Positions 49,381-61,892 of a DNA stretch of 64,000 bases are shown piece by piece; within the stretch, counting starts at the first letter, position 1; every line of letters begins with the position of its first letter. Origin of the DNA: Schistocephalus solidus (lineage: Eukaryota > Platyhelminthes > Cestoda > Diphyllobothriidea > Diphyllobothriidae); NCBI GenBank assembly GCA_017591395.1, contig WEDG01000258.1, positions 202,889 to 266,888 of the forward strand, given 5' to 3'. Both the position numbers and the translations under genes were made by a program. A model generated the notes under the pieces. It saw only the letters and a list, made by a program, of their open reading frames with translations, searched no databases and was not told where the DNA came from.

Positions 49381-49866
49381 TCTGAGTCACATGCATCGAT
49401 GCTGCGCATGTTCAGTGGGGACAAGGTCACGTGTGTATGTGCAGACTGGCTGTTAAGATTTTCTTTCACTGTGCACGAGACTTCTTCTGGTAGTCTTAAC
49501 ACGAACTTCTCATTGGAACCCTGTGGAGGAAAGAAGGGGAAGTGAGCTAAGTACAGAGGAGGTTAGTCTCACCGGTGCTGCGCTCAATCCTAGGAGCCTT
49601 GTGCGCTAATATTGATAGTGGTTCTGCTGGACTTAGAACGGTAAAAGCCATTTACGCAAAATTTGCAGCCTAATTTTGAGACAAATGCCGAAAAACCTAT
49701 AGCTAAAAGCAGTTAAAAATTATCCTAGATTTAATATCTAAACCAGTGAGCCTCGACTACGTTGGAGGAGGATTATACCACAAACCATAACAAGCGCCTG
49801 CGTATTTCGGTTATAGGTACACTGTACATTTGTCAAAAGAGGCCTAATACGTTAAAAGTGTTTGAG
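49024..49866 (+). repeat. Left arm of a large inverted repeat
   Basis: This segment is the reverse complement, with scattered mismatches and small indels, of 52229-53071. Matching landmarks include GACAAGGTCACGTGTG, GAGCGCAGCACCGGTGAG (reversed), AACCACTATCAATATTAGCG (reversed) and TTTGTCAAAAGAGG. It begins within a Y repeat, and its inner end is GTGTTTGAG at 49858-49866. The sequence inside of the Y repeat (49381-49866) has no counterpart elsewhere in the window except the other arm. Confidence 0.85.
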
Positions 49867-50819
49867 TAAAACTGACTTTATTTAACTTGCAAACAGTGGA
49901 TAAAGGAGTTACGTTCCACAGAGACGATGGAACCTTTTGTGTACATAGTAAGAAAATACGTGAACTACGTAGTTATAAAGATCGGACGTGTGCGCTGTCC
50001 AAAGGGGCTGACCTGCCGATCTGCCGATTACACAGTGGAAACTCTGCTGAGTTATTTTTAACGAACAAGCCTGCTACCTGTGTGAGTAATCAATATTCCT
50101 TTATCTCGTTTGCAGAAGGTGGGCGTGGTTCTAGCCTGTTCAAAGATCTGCTAATAATAATAAAATTAAAGAGTATGTCAATTGTGATTGCCTGAAAAGA
50201 CAGAATGCCTGCGTCCTTGGAAACAGTGGTTTGTGATCACCTTAAAGGATTATTTCGCCAATAGGCAGTTTACCTTTCTGCTCTTTGCAACCTTTATCAG
50301 TTGCTGCTTAAGAATTGGCCTTTAGTGTGCTGTTACATCTCAGAGGATATATTCGCGTAGTGTCCGAAACATTTTCGCAAGGGATCCAATTGCACGTAAA
50401 ATGACTATATGCAAAATTCCAAAAACTCGAACTGCGAATATTTTTTATAGGCAAACATGGAGGAACGTTTTGGGCTATTTAAGAGACTCCTCATACAAAA
50501 ATGGGTGGCTATATATGTACCTGGATCAAAAAAAACTACCTTAACGTTGCTAGGATGGTACATTATTAAATTTGAAAAATAAAAAACTTTCTAAAATATG
50601 CAAGAGTTAAAACGCAAAACACAAGAGACAAAGAAAAGTGAGAACTGCGTTGACACAATGTGTTGAAATGAAGCTTATTAAATATTCGGTCAAGTAGCAG
50701 AGTCACTATAGCATAAAAGCAAGATAAAAAAATTAATTGAGAAATTATATTCAAAACCATTGTACTGGTGCAACATCCTGACTTATATTTCGTAGTATTA
50801 TTAGTATAAGTATTGCAAC
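49867..50819. other. Interval between left arm and Penelope-like sequence
   Basis: AT-rich. A 102-codon plus-strand frame (49887-50195) has no recognised pattern. No RT motif was found here, so the Penelope-like element is truncated at about 50820. Confidence 0.5.
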
Positions 50820-51369
50820 AACTAGAAGAGGAGGTTTTGCGAGCTTTCAGACCAAAAATGTGAGTCCGATACGTAAATGATAAATTTTTTATCATAAAGG
50901 CCTCCAACGTAGAACAGTCGCATCAGAGCCTGAACAGTGTTTTCCCAGCTGTTCAGTTTACTCGTGAAGAGGCAACAGGAGGTATGCTTTCCTTCTTCGA
51001 CGTGAGTATCCAAAAACTCAGTGATGGTGACCTCGCAACGAGCTACCACTGAAAAGGCTCTAATGTGGATATCATACTTAGCTATGAAAGAAACCATCCT
51101 GCGGCCCACAAAAGAAGCTGCGTTTGAACCCTTCTCCACCGGGCCTTTCGGTACTGTAGTAGCGATAATCTACGCAAAAAAGAACTCACTGAATTGTATC
51201 AGTTATTTCAATTCAACGGATACCAAGTTACATTTTTTAAAAGCTGCCTCAGACACCAGAGGCAACCACAACACGTCCGCTCTAATAAAGTACCCAAACC
51301 ACGTAAATTCTACTCCCTACCCTACATGCAGGGCATCTCCGTAGCGATCACCCGACAACTAACCCGGTT

Positions 51370-51796
51370 TCGGCATCTCCATTGCGCGAAAACCAGCATC
51401 TTCCTTGTGCGCAACAATATCCCGAGTAAAAGACCCTATACCCAAAAAGCAGCAAACTTACGTCATCTACCGCATTCCATGTGCTAGCTGCTCTTGCACT
51501 TATAGTGGTCATACCGGCCGACGACTTGGGATGCGTTAACGAAACATAAACTAGCGATCCGTCGAGACGACCCTGTGTCACTCGTCTTTGCGCATGCCCT
51601 TGAGTTCAAAAATCGCTACAATTTGGACGGATCTGAAATTGTTGCAATGACTTACACCAAACAGGTGCGTGAATTCCTCGAGACGTGGCACTCTAGCACG
51701 ACCAGCATCAACCGTCATGTCGATGTGGACTCTCATTACGAAGGCATGCGTGCCCGGCTCACTGACTTGTGCCCACAGCCTAATAACGGCCGCTAA
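51370..51796 (+). pseudogene. GIY-YIG endonuclease domain of the Penelope-like element
   Basis: The domain nicks DNA during retrotransposition. The signature is visible as YVIYRI (51459 on, GIY equivalent VIY at 51462-51470) and TYSGHTGRRLGMR (YSG at 51501-51509), with a CASCSC zinc-knuckle-like pair between them, as is typical of the Penelope type. After a one-base shift near 51535 the frame continues TKHKLAIRRDDP, FAHALEF, EIVAMTYTKQVREFLETWHS and SINRH to a TAA at 51794-51796. The conserved Glu of the family would be the E of REFLETW. Confidence 0.8.
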
Positions 51797-52204
51797 TATT
51801 TGCTGGACCATGAAGAATCTCACTGTCTTGCCACCGTCTTCCTCTGGCACGGTTAACCACAACTGAAACTCCAAACACCTCCCACAAAGGCGTATTTACC
51901 TCTGCCCCCATCACGCATCAACGACCATTAAGTTTACCATCTGCAGTTGCATTTAATCTCCATCCCCCTTCCCCTCCGACACGGTGAGCCCTAAGCGCTG
52001 CCTCCTAACTGGCCCCAATCCTTCCGTAATTATGTGCCAATCCCTCTCACCCAGTTGGTTGTCTGTCCTTGTCTGTCCTGTAGCACACACTGATCATCTG
52101 ACCCTTTCATTTTCTCCTCTGTTCATTTCGTCCGACGACCGGTTGGTGTGATAAACTTGAAAAATTAACGAGTACAACTCTATTTTCCGACGAGGCTTTG
52201 TACA

Positions 52205-52227
52205 ATATATATATATATATATATATA
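52205..52227. repeat. (AT)n microsatellite
   Basis: About 11 AT units at the end of the Penelope-like sequence, immediately before the right foldback arm. It may be the element's 3' tail. Confidence 0.95.
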
Positions 52228-52228
52228 A

Positions 52229-53071
52229 ACACTCGTAATCTATTAGACCTCTTTTGACAAACTTACAGTGTAACTATAACCAAAATATGCAGGCGCTTGT
52301 TATGGTTTGTGGGATAATCCTCCTCCAACGAAGTCAGAGCTCACTGGTTTAGATATTTAACCTAACCTAATGTTAAACTGCTTTTAGCTATAGATTTTTT
52401 GGCATTTATCTGAAAATTAAGCTTTACATTTTGCGTAAATGGCTTTAACCGTTCTAAATCCAGGAGAACCACTATCAATATTAGCGCACAAGGACATTTC
52501 TAAAGTCATAAGGAAGGCTACTAGGATTGAGCGCAGCACCGGTGAGAATAACCTCCTCTGTACTTAGCTCACTTCTCTTCTTTTCCTCCACAGGGTTCCA
52601 ATGAGAATTTCATGGTTAGATTACCAGAAGACGTCTCGTGCCTAAAGAAAGAAAATCTAAACAGCCAGTCTACACATGCACACGTGACCTTGTCCCCACT
52701 GAACATGCGCAGCAAGGATACGTGTGACTCAGATTTTACAACAGTAACAGTCCCGTAGAGTCCACATTAAGAGGGAACCATCAAAATTGACTCTCTCTCC
52801 TCCAGTCAGTCACTCTTCCCCAACGACAGTTCGACCGTCGTAGACCGACGATGTCCACCGTATGCTCCACACCATGTTGGTGCAGGGGCGGTGACTTGCA
52901 CGTGGATTAGTTTTAAGTGAGAGTAGCAATGCGCTACAGCCACCCCACTTTCTTTCCCTCCCCCTAAGCGCGCCACTTCACCTGGCTTTGATCACATGGA
53001 GTGGAAATTCTATTAAGGGCGCATTAAGAAGGAGCCATTGCAGCCTGGCTCTCTGTCCGCCAGTCCGAACA
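52229..53071 (-). repeat. Right arm of the large inverted repeat, including reversed Y repeat
   Basis: Reverse complement of 49024-49866. From 52790 to 53071 it carries the Y repeat in minus orientation (CCATGTTGGTGCAGGGGCGG, GGAGCCATTGCAGCCTGGCT). The inner end abuts the (AT)n run. Differences from the left arm are spread along the arm, so the duplication is not very recent or the arms are separate insertions. Confidence 0.85.
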
Positions 53072-55090
53072 ATGGCATCGTTTATTTTGAAAACAATATG
53101 TCAAAAACAGGGTGAGTTGAGAACAGCAAGCTGATTTTAAAAGTTCAAGCGCACTTCCTTAACGCTGTTTGGTGAAAAAAACTAAGTCACTGATACATTC
53201 AATATGCTCGAAATAATATTCAATTTGGATGTTGTTTGTAAATTAGTTCGCTTACTTACCCCAAATAAGGAAGAAGTTTTATAAAGCTGCATCTCAAAAG
53301 ATTTTAATTTGATTGAGAAATATGTTTTTTATGCCGATTATTCATACCTAATCGTCAATGTTAATGACTGACAACTAAATGCAAGAATAAGTGGTAAATC
53401 ATGGGACGTTATAAATTCGGTTAATTTAAAGCATAAATGCGTTAGAATTATGCAAAAGATTCTTTAAATGCATTAAGCTAAGAAAGTGAACGTATATTTA
53501 AAACTGAAAAAGTTTGTGCGTGTAATATCTAAGAATTATTACAAATATAAAATATTTATGTAGACTCACATTGAGATTGAATCGTAGAAAGGGCATGTTC
53601 AATAGATATAATAAACATTGAGATGAAAATATGATGATTCATTTTACGGTTTGTATGGTAATTCGTTTCTTATTCAGATTTGACACCACTGTAAATGTTC
53701 GTCCTGTTTCCGTGATGAGTCGGAGTTCATTGGGGGCGTTTGTTGACTGATGACCTTTGCAATATTTCAATGTGCATTATTCAAACACACTTAAAATTAT
53801 GAAGGAAAAATCTCAAGGCAAGGATTTGTCAATATTAATTTGGGCATCTGTCTTTTGAATGTGGTCGAATAATAAATTAACCAAAGGACGTATTGAATAA
53901 TAAAATAAAAAAACAAAAGGCGATAATTTACTGATGAGACAAGTGCACAGAACCGCAGGGCAAGTCACGAGTAGATTCTGAAGAGCAATAAATTTCATTT
54001 TATTGAGATTCACCTGTATGACATTCGAGTACAAAGTTTGAAACGGAAAATTTAATGTGGTGTACAGAGAAACCAGGTGCTTGCAACACTGCGACTATTT
54101 GGCGAATTTAATTCAATCATCGCTCCGGCTCACTTTTAGGTAAAAATATTTCTAAATTCCTTTTAAAGCATTTCGTCAATGGTGACGTTACAACACCTGT
54201 TGGAGAAGATTCCATTTTTTCCTAATTTAATAGAAAATATGAAATTGCGCGCAACCAGGTTTGCATGCTGAAAGCGACATTTTAATAGTGGAACGCGGAG
54301 ATAATTTGTGATATCATATTGAAAAAATTCCAAACCCGAGGCATCCATACAATTTCTACACCATGAGTTATGCTTGTAAGTAATCTCCGAATATTTTCCT
54401 ATGATAGAGAGGACGAATCTTAAGGTTGGTTACGTGGTTTGTCCACTGTAAGGAACTTTGAACTTTAACTATTTTGGTGGCTCTCCTTTTAAATCTTTCG
54501 CAAATTTTCTGCTCTAAAAATACAAATAGTGTACAGGCCTGCATAGATTATTCAAAAGCGGCTTCATGACTGTCCTGAACATCTGGGAGAATAGGTCTTT
54601 ATAAAATTCCACAAACGCTCCATTATGGTGTGAAGCACTGACATTGTGAATTTCGCTTCTCTCAAGATATGAGCGGCTCGTTTTAAGGAAATAGTCATTG
54701 CACAGCGATATACTTATGGGCTTCTATAGCTTGCTCGGTTGCACAATGAAATAGCATTTTATCCTAAGTGGTTTTTATAGTCGAACTATTGTGCATTTAC
54801 CGATGAGTTGACCACACCGCCAACTGTAGTATATTTTTATTGAGAGGGCTCCGGATTACACTACATATTCCCATTTTGTCAATAAATATTGCCACTGCAC
54901 AGTCTTAATATCTGGCGCAATCGTCCACGTATAGTACGAACAACGTGGGTACCAGTACTGTATATTATATATTTTGAAGGTTTACAGGCATTGCCCTTGA
55001 TGACCCTATAATTATAAGTTATCATTGTGTATGTACAGTCAATCTACTATTTTGGACATTTAAAATGTTTGAGTCAAATCATAACACAAA
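53072..55090. other. Non-coding interval, nothing assignable
   Basis: Strongly AT-rich. No frame above 75 codons has a recognisable pattern. The left boundary of the older CR1-like element near 55.1 kb is approximate. Confidence 0.5.
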
Positions 55091-55099
55091 ATTGAATGC

Positions 55100-56845
55100 A
55101 TTTTAACGGTTATATGTGAAACCTTGTGTAAGAAAGTTAGAGCCCGAAAAATTTAATAAGGCTGTCTTCAAGTAATCATATTGTGAGAGTCGTCTTTTGT
55201 CAAATATCATGCCATAAAGCCTTCTTTTAAAATCAGAAATGCTGTCGATGGTAACCGTCTCGCTTGGTAACGAGTTCTAAGGTCAACCCACTCGTTGGCT
55301 AAAAAAACATTCTGAGATTCAATCGCATGCGTTCGCTATTGACCTTATAAGGATGAACACGCTAATGAGTTGTACAGGCAAGCTTGAATAAGTCCTCCTA
55401 ATTCAGGGAGAAATAATGGCCCCAGATAATCCGGAATTTCCAGAGCAGGCTACACCGTAAGGGCCTGTAGGAAGGAGGAAATACATCAAGCTTTTACAAT
55501 CTGTTCTGGTACGAAAAAGCCTTCAGACCCTGGACTATCTTCGTTGCTCATCAATGCAGCTGTTCAAGGAGGTCAACACCTTTCTTTATCCACGGTGTCC
55601 AGGCTGGGATTCTGTTATCTTATAAGGTCACGCGAAGACGCCAGAAACTTTTCCGAAGAAATCAGGGGGAATATTTTAAATGCATAAAAGATCCAATGCA
55701 GCGTACATGTTGCCTTCTGGACTTCTTTCTTAGCGTGTTCTGATGGCATCAAATTCACAGTTGTCCACATGCTCAGATCTTTCTCTGTTCCACCTCTTTT
55801 AATTCAGTGCCATTAATAAAAGACTGGTGTTTCCGAGATACTTTTCGACCGGCGCTTATTTGTAGGATCACACACTTGGATAAATTAAACTTAAGAAGCC
55901 ACCTGGCTGACCAGGCACTTAGTTTGTCGATATTCGAATGTAACCCATTTGCGTCGTCAGCGCAGCAGACTTCATTTCATATTTATGTCATCTGCAAACG
56001 TGACAGCTTCATAATTTATGTTATTGAGACAGTCCTTCATGTAGATTAGGAAGAGAAGCGGGCACAAAACAGAACACTGTGGAACATCACTTTCTACTTT
56101 AGTTGATTCCGAGCTAGAGTTTCCAACAACAACTTCTTTTCTCTGGAATACAAGAAAATCTTGATCCAATTGAAAAGTTTTCCATGAATTCCTACGTTCC
56201 AAATCTTCTGTAAGACAAGCCTGTGGGGTACACTATCAAAGGCCATCTTGACGTCAAAAAATATGATATCTACTGAATAACCCTTATTTGTGATCTTTGT
56301 CCGTTTCTCGTGCGACTGAAGGGCACTCGTCCTGGACGGAAGCCGTGTTGGACATAACATAAGATTTGGTTGTTTTCCAGATAACGTATTTAATGCCTCT
56401 TGATAATACGCTCCATTATTTTGCATGTTCAACTGAAATGGCGGTAATTTCTCTTAGTGCTAATGCAGGAATTCTATCCGGCTAGGGCGACTTGGCAGGC
56501 TATATATGGAGTAATTCGGCCCTAACTGTGGTCGGTGAAAAGTCTAGGTCCTCTGTTGTGGAGGAGGAGGGGGAAGGGTAAGGAGGGGGCAAATTGGTTG
56601 ACAAACGGATGGAGTAACAGCAAAAGAATTTGGCTCTCGTGTAACGATGGCTTGAAAGTATTTGGAAAGAAGGGATGCTTTAACCTGGTCGTCAGTCACA
56701 ATCTTTCGTGTGCATACCTGTGGGCAGGAATCACTTCTTGAGTTCTCTTTGTACTCCATATGTAACCATATAGCATTATGAGGTGTTCCAAAACGTTTTG
56801 CAGTTTGTTCAGTTTGAACTTCTTTCGCAGCTAAGTAGGTTCGAT
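55100..56845 (-). mobile_element. Older CR1-like element, 3' half (linker, RT, C-terminus)
   Basis: Minus-strand pieces in order: NAIWLHMEYKENSR and VTDDQVKASLLSKYFQAIVT (56.79-56.65 kb, linker before the RT), FDVKMAFDSVPHRLVLQKIW (about 56.2 kb, motif A with FD), FLVFQRKEVVVGNSSSESTK, VPQCSVLCPLLFLIYMKDCL (about 56.06 kb), EAVTFADDINMK (FADD at 55987-55998), then a decayed thumb with PSYRPLR and NSLPSETV up to about 55.2 kb. Frameshifts and stops are frequent. The 5' half lies at 62.3-63.4 kb on the same strand; the two are separated by a younger element. Confidence 0.8.
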
Positions 56846-56850
56846 TTTAC

Positions 56851-57626
56851 AAACAATAAATAAATAAATAAATAAATAAATTGTATATTTAAGGCCCAGA
56901 GAGCCCCGTCATTTCAAACTAAGTATCGCGGTATAAATAAATACAAAGTGGATAATTGCTGCACTATGTGAGCAGCCATATTAACAGCAGAAATGAACAA
57001 TGTGGTAGGCAGATCCGATTCAGAACGATTTGCCATTTTTAAAACAATAGTCAACAATCTTTAACATAAACGGTGAAGTAGAAAAGAAGCAGTAAAAAAA
57101 ACTCCTACGGTTAAATCGGAGGTGGAGTTCAGCGAGCCGCCAATTTAAAAAATTAGGAGAAAAACTGCTTCACTAAAAATTAATAGCTAGATGCAATGGG
57201 ATAGTGCTGTGATGTTGCTGACAACGTATGAGGGTTCGGAACGCTCCTTGTCGTGTGAGAGATAATATAGCAGTCAGAGCTACTGTTTGTAACCACCAGT
57301 GGAGGTGAGAGAGGACGAACTCATCGTGGGCACCAGGGTCAAAACGAAGAAGGGACAGTAGAGGTCATGAGATCATCATCGAGATGCGACCTAGCCGACT
57401 GCATAGTCCACCAATAAAAGTGGCAAAACCATCAGAACCCGCCTTGATCCTCAACTGAACCTGGAGACCATCGTTGGGATTGCAAAAGCGTACGAAAGTA
57501 CCAAGGTTGTCAAGAGTTGGCAATGCTAGTTTAAAAGGAGGGCGGCGAAAAAGTGAATGCAAAGATTGACTCTACAGAGGATGATGGACATATAATAAGA
57601 GACCAATATTATATCAAGGAGCTGCC
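56851..57626 (-). other. 3'UTR and microsatellite tail of the younger element
   Basis: Shares order and many words with 63443-64000: TTGTATATTTAAG, TCCAAAGTGGAT-type, GTAGAAAAGAAGCAGT, CAGCGAGC, ATAATATAGCAGTCAGAGCT and TGAGATCATC. The tail is a run of TTTA units on the minus strand, as expected for CR1-type elements that end in short repeats. Confidence 0.8.
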
Positions 57627-60480
57627 TCAAATACCAGGAGGACCCATTTCGAAATCCAAAAGTTGCGAGTTAGGTAAGGAAACAGACAATAAGGACATTA
57701 TATCTTCCGAAGTTAAATGTTTGCGATACTTTGTTTTGAAAATAGCTAATGTGGACGACAACCTAATTTGCAGTGGAAGATTATTCCAGATGAAAGCATA
57801 TTTGAAGGCAAAAAACTGAGACTGGTTAGTTGTGGAGCTAAGGGGTGGTGAAATGATCATGTAGGAATTACGAGTGGCATAGGGTCGATCTACCGGAGTG
57901 AGAGCGTTAATTCGTGGGAGATTTGGGCTAGAGTTAACGCGAAAAAGGAAGTAGAGACCGTCTTCGAGTCTTCTAACCCACAGAAATTTAATGTTTGCTA
58001 ACTGGCATCTATCCGTATAAGAGATACTGGATCCAGGAAGAGAAAATAGTCTTCGAGTAAAAACCCTCTGAACTTTTTCAATCTTACTGCGGTCAGAGGT
58101 GTTCATCAGCCCAAAGAGGGGACAGAGTATTCTAGAATAGGAAGAACAAACATGCAGTACAGGTCTAACTTAATTTCCGGAAGGAAGAAATTATGCGATA
58201 TAAAACCACATATCTGTGCAGCCTTTGCAGAAATTCGATCTGCATGAGGCGATAATGCTAGCTTGCTCGTGTAACTTAGACCTAAGTCTTTTATGGTTGC
58301 TCGTTCTAAAAGTGTACTATTTTGAAATACGAGAGGTCCAGGAAGCGTAGCGGGGCCAAAACACATAAAAACTACTCTTGGATGAAGAAAACCCCATCTG
58401 CCAAGTACAGCTCCAACGTGAGAGCATAAGTAGATCAGTGTTGATTTTATCCACGCAACTATGGCAGTGTCTTTAGAAAATGAATAAATGACTTGAGATC
58501 GTCAGCTTAAACGAAATTTTGTGAATTTGTGAGTAAAGCTGAAATTTCGTTTATGTACAGAATAAAGAGAAGGGGACCTATAACCGTGCCTTGAAACGCC
58601 ACTCGTGATCGGTTGAGGCGCCGAGTAGCTAATACCTACTAAGACCTTCTGGCTCCGGTTAGACAAGTAGGAACCAATGAAGTCAAGGAGAGGAGGCCGG
58701 ATGCCGAGGGCTTCCAGTTTCACCAGAAGACGTCTGTGCGGTACCTTGTCAAAGGCTTTGCTCAGGTCAAAGTATATCACAACCACTGACTGCTGCTCAT
58801 TACGAAGGGAAGTGTTTTGGTTGAGAAAAGCTAAATGACACACTATGCATGATCTCCCAGGTAGAAAACCATATTGCGAGTCGCTTAAGAGCTTATTTTC
58901 CAAGCAAAAGTCGAGAATTTGATTGAACATAATTTTTTCAAGAAGTTTTGCTAGAGCCGGGGTTTTGTGAACGCCTCGATAATTATTTACGTCCGAACGA
59001 GATCCCGACTTGAAGTCAGGAAGAATAATGGATGTCTTCCATGAGTCAGGAAAGAATCCGTTTAAAAGATAAACTGAGAATACATGGCTAAGCAATCGGG
59101 GAAAGCTCGGGACTCTCTAAATAACTGAGTTAGAATACCGTCAGTCCCCGAAGAGTGCGAGTTTTTCAGACGCATTATTTGCTTACGAATTAGTTCTATG
59201 GAGAAATCAATGGTACTGATAACATTAAATGAGGATGCCTGAAACGTCGGAACCGGTTCAGATTTCGTCGTAAGATGATTTGCAAAGAATGCACTAAACA
59301 ATTCTGCCTTCTCAGAGTCTTCGAGAACGAATTTCTTAGTTTTATTAAGCAATGGAGGTAGTTCATAACCTCGTTTAGAGCAGGATCGACGGCGGAACAG
59401 TTGAGCAACAGATTTTGCATAGTTTGGCTCGCTGAGTGCGCATGATTCTCTCTATCTGTCCCGTGCAAGCCGAATCTTAGAGGCTAATTCAAAAATCTCT
59501 ACAATTCTTAGATGTACAGATAACGAACTAGTATATTGATCTTTTAATTGCTTCCTCAATTTCTTTAGTCTTGGCAAAAGAAATTGGGGGACAGTGGATT
59601 CCGAAGTGTAGGGCTTGACAATTTTGGTTGGCACAAATTCCAGGATGTTATTTGAAACGAGTGACATTAAGTCAGAAAGAATTGCTGCATTGTTCACGGA
59701 GGAGAGATGCAGCCAATCCAATGAGTCCAAACAGTTGTTAATTAAGCTCATATCTGCGAGGTCAAAATTATGATAGGTACGAACGTTGCTAGCCTTTTTC
59801 AATGAGACAATTGGTAAGCAACAGTGAATTAATGTATGGTCACTTTTGAAGAGGCCCTGCTTAAAATCAACGAAGAGGAGAGCAATGTCATTTGTGAAAA
59901 TCAGATCTAAAATATGCTTGTCTCTCGTTGAAGAACGGACTAGCTGTGACCAATGGGAGAAATAAATGGTATCTAGGAAAGGCTGAAATCTGGGTGGACA
60001 AAAGTTTGAAATCCAGTAAATTTCTGGAAAATTAAAATCCCCAGCGATTCTTTTAATGTTAAAATTGGACTCCAAAACCAATTTAAAAATTTCACAAAGT
60101 TTCACATCATCATCGGATGATGAATTAGGCGGGTAGTAAATACATCCGAGAATAGCCTTTTGCCAGGGCGACAGGATAATGGATGCGTAGCAGTAATTAC
60201 CAGAGAATGACGTGACGTCTAGATCAAACGGGAAGTGCTTAAATGAAGCTTTAATATAGAGAAGACAACCACCACCACGCTTACTAGTGCGGTCTTGACG
60301 GTAGAGATCGTACTGGTCTATGACAAGCAAAGAGTCTGAAATTAAGGGATGGGTCCAAGATTCAGTTACACATAAAACATCAGGCATTAACTCAAAAGCA
60401 ATGGCTCTTAGTTGGGCCATCTTATTTATAACAGATCTAGCATTAAGTAATATGACATCTAGGGTAGTTCGAGTATCCAA
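57627..60480 (-). pseudogene. ORF2 of the younger element: APE endonuclease and reverse transcriptase
   Basis: Starts MDTRTTLDVILLNARS. The APE has TESW (catalytic E40), GDFN (147-150) and SDH (213-215), all intact. The frame runs to a TAG at 59452, but the same frame continues past it (SEPNYAKSVAQLF, DSEKAELFSAFFANHL), so it is a single nonsense change. The RT has DFKSGSRSDVNNYRG, FLPGRS, FDLSKAFDKVPHRRLL (motif A intact), TSGV, then after a one-base loss QGTVIGPLLFILYINEI. The YADD box reads stop-A-D-D (TAA at 58509-58507). The thumb follows (58366-58106), then the C-terminal piece (58106-57627) with NNLPLQIRLS. This enzyme would nick target DNA and copy element RNA. Confidence 0.85.
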
Positions 60481-60489
60481 ACTAGGGTT

Positions 60490-61892
60490 ATCGTTATAAA
60501 TTTAAAAAAATTTGGAGGTGGGTAATTAAGTTGGAAGTTATTTTGGCTTGGAGGGTAATTGTAACTGCGCCATAACGATTGGTACATAGAACGTTATTAA
60601 CAAAAGGCTGAGAGGGATATCTGAAAGGTTTAGGGTTACGACCAGTATATGCCTGTTGGTAGTTAAACAGAAATGACGGGAAGTTAGATGGAATATAGGG
60701 GCTGATGGGAGATGGCAAGCAGCTATAAGAATTAAATGCTGGAAAGTCAAATCTTGTATATCGGTTTACATGGTTAGGATTATTTGCCTGGTGGAGAGGC
60801 TTGCTTAGTTTTTGGAGAGGGGCAGTATGCGATTACTGAGACCTGCACTATCTTGCTTTTGGGTCTGGGTTAGATTTACGTCCTTCGGAAAACCTGCCTT
60901 AGGTGATATAATTGAGGGTATAAGAAGACCCGTGGCGTTATGGGACGAGCTAGTTTGTGGAGGGTTAAATAAGTTAAATGTAGATGATTGCGGATTTTGT
61001 ATTTGAAGAAGGTTATTTATGCGATGTGTCTAGGGAAATATCCCGGAGAGGCCTGTAGAATTGCGTTTAAGAGGGGAAACTGGCAGTCTATGTGCTTTAG
61101 ACGGGTTCAACGGTATAAATGCTTTAGACGGGGTCGCAGACATTAAAGGTGGGCTGAAAGCACCGGAAATTGCAGTATTCGGTTACGAGGGAGACGAAGT
61201 AGAAGGTTGAGTGGAGGGGCTGACAAAACTAGACATCTGAGAAGATGAATTAGCAGTTGCATTGACGTTAGTGGAAATACGACCAGACATAGGAATTTTA
61301 GGTTGAGAAATTGATGATAAGAAGGACCCATTTCTTCGCTCCATTGGTGTAACATCTCGACAAAGGAAACATTTTGTCATTTCCAAATAGCGAGAAGTGC
61401 GACCTCGTTGAGCAAAGATTGAGTCAACCTCAACTGTTGACAACAATTTAACTAGTATAGGAGGATTCTTGATACGCGAAGAGAGGCGTTTTGCTTCCAC
61501 TATTTTGTAGTTGAAACCACCCGAGTACAAAAAGTCCATAGCAACGTCAACTGGGCGTCTGTGTATGGGAGCATTTTTTAGTAGAAAATTGTGATTACGT
61601 TTCTGTCTATCAAAAGCCTCGCTGGCGACCAAGTGAACAACCGAATCGAGATGCCTGCAATCCTGAGAGGGAACATCAGATATGTAACCATCGAACAGGT
61701 TGCCGAGTATAGACAAATGGATCCAAACTTCATAATGAAGTCGTTGCAGTTCTGTAAAGCGGACAGATCTAGCTGTTTAGCTTTAACTATGGGTTGTACA
61801 TTTGAGTCAATGTTGAAACTGCTATGTGAATTCAAGCATCGTTTTGGTCCCGAGGCATGTAGTTTACGACGAATTGCGCTTGTTTGTTTCAT
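60490..61892 (-). pseudogene. ORF1 of the younger element
   Basis: Begins at MKQTSAIRRKLHASG (61892), shifts frame near 61705 and continues ILGNLFDGYISDVPSQDCRH, then PVDVAMDFLYSGG, KNPPILVKLLSTVEVDSIFA and a short CFLC-containing stretch, and then a Ser/Pro/Thr-rich part to about 61183. Further decayed Pro/Asn-rich frames reach about 60494, just before ORF2. The KIVEAKRL...PPILVKL arrangement recalls RRM-like ORF1 proteins of CR1/jockey-type elements, which bind element RNA; that match is inferred from pattern only. Confidence 0.55.

Larger units (their letters stand above)
50820..52228 (+). mobile_element. Penelope-like element, 5'-truncated, with GIY-YIG domain
   Basis: The plus strand reads EEEVLRAFRPKM, a TGA, then VRYVNDKFFIIK (YVND at 50870-50881 where RT has YVDD), FPAVQFTREEATGGMLSFFD, NHPAAHKRSCV (about 51090), TELYQLFQFNGYQVTFFKSC (about 51190) and KFYSLPYMQGIS (about 51310). 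It leads into a GIY-YIG endonuclease domain. The order RT, then a Leu/Pro-Tyr linker, then GIY-YIG is that of Penelope-like retroelements as known from other animals. Non-coding sequence follows to an (AT)n run. Stops and frameshifts near 50861, 51053 and 51535, plus the Asp-to-Asn change in the RT box, make it inactive. Confidence 0.85.

Noticed and set aside
50822..51139. Minus-strand frame of 105 codons
   Set aside because: The plus strand at the same place reads as Penelope RT in family order, so this is its shadow.
51578..51874. Minus-strand frame of 98 codons
   Set aside because: Opposite to the C-terminal part of the GIY-YIG domain.
55807..56049. Plus-strand frame of 80 codons
   Set aside because: Opposite to the FADD region of the older CR1-like element.
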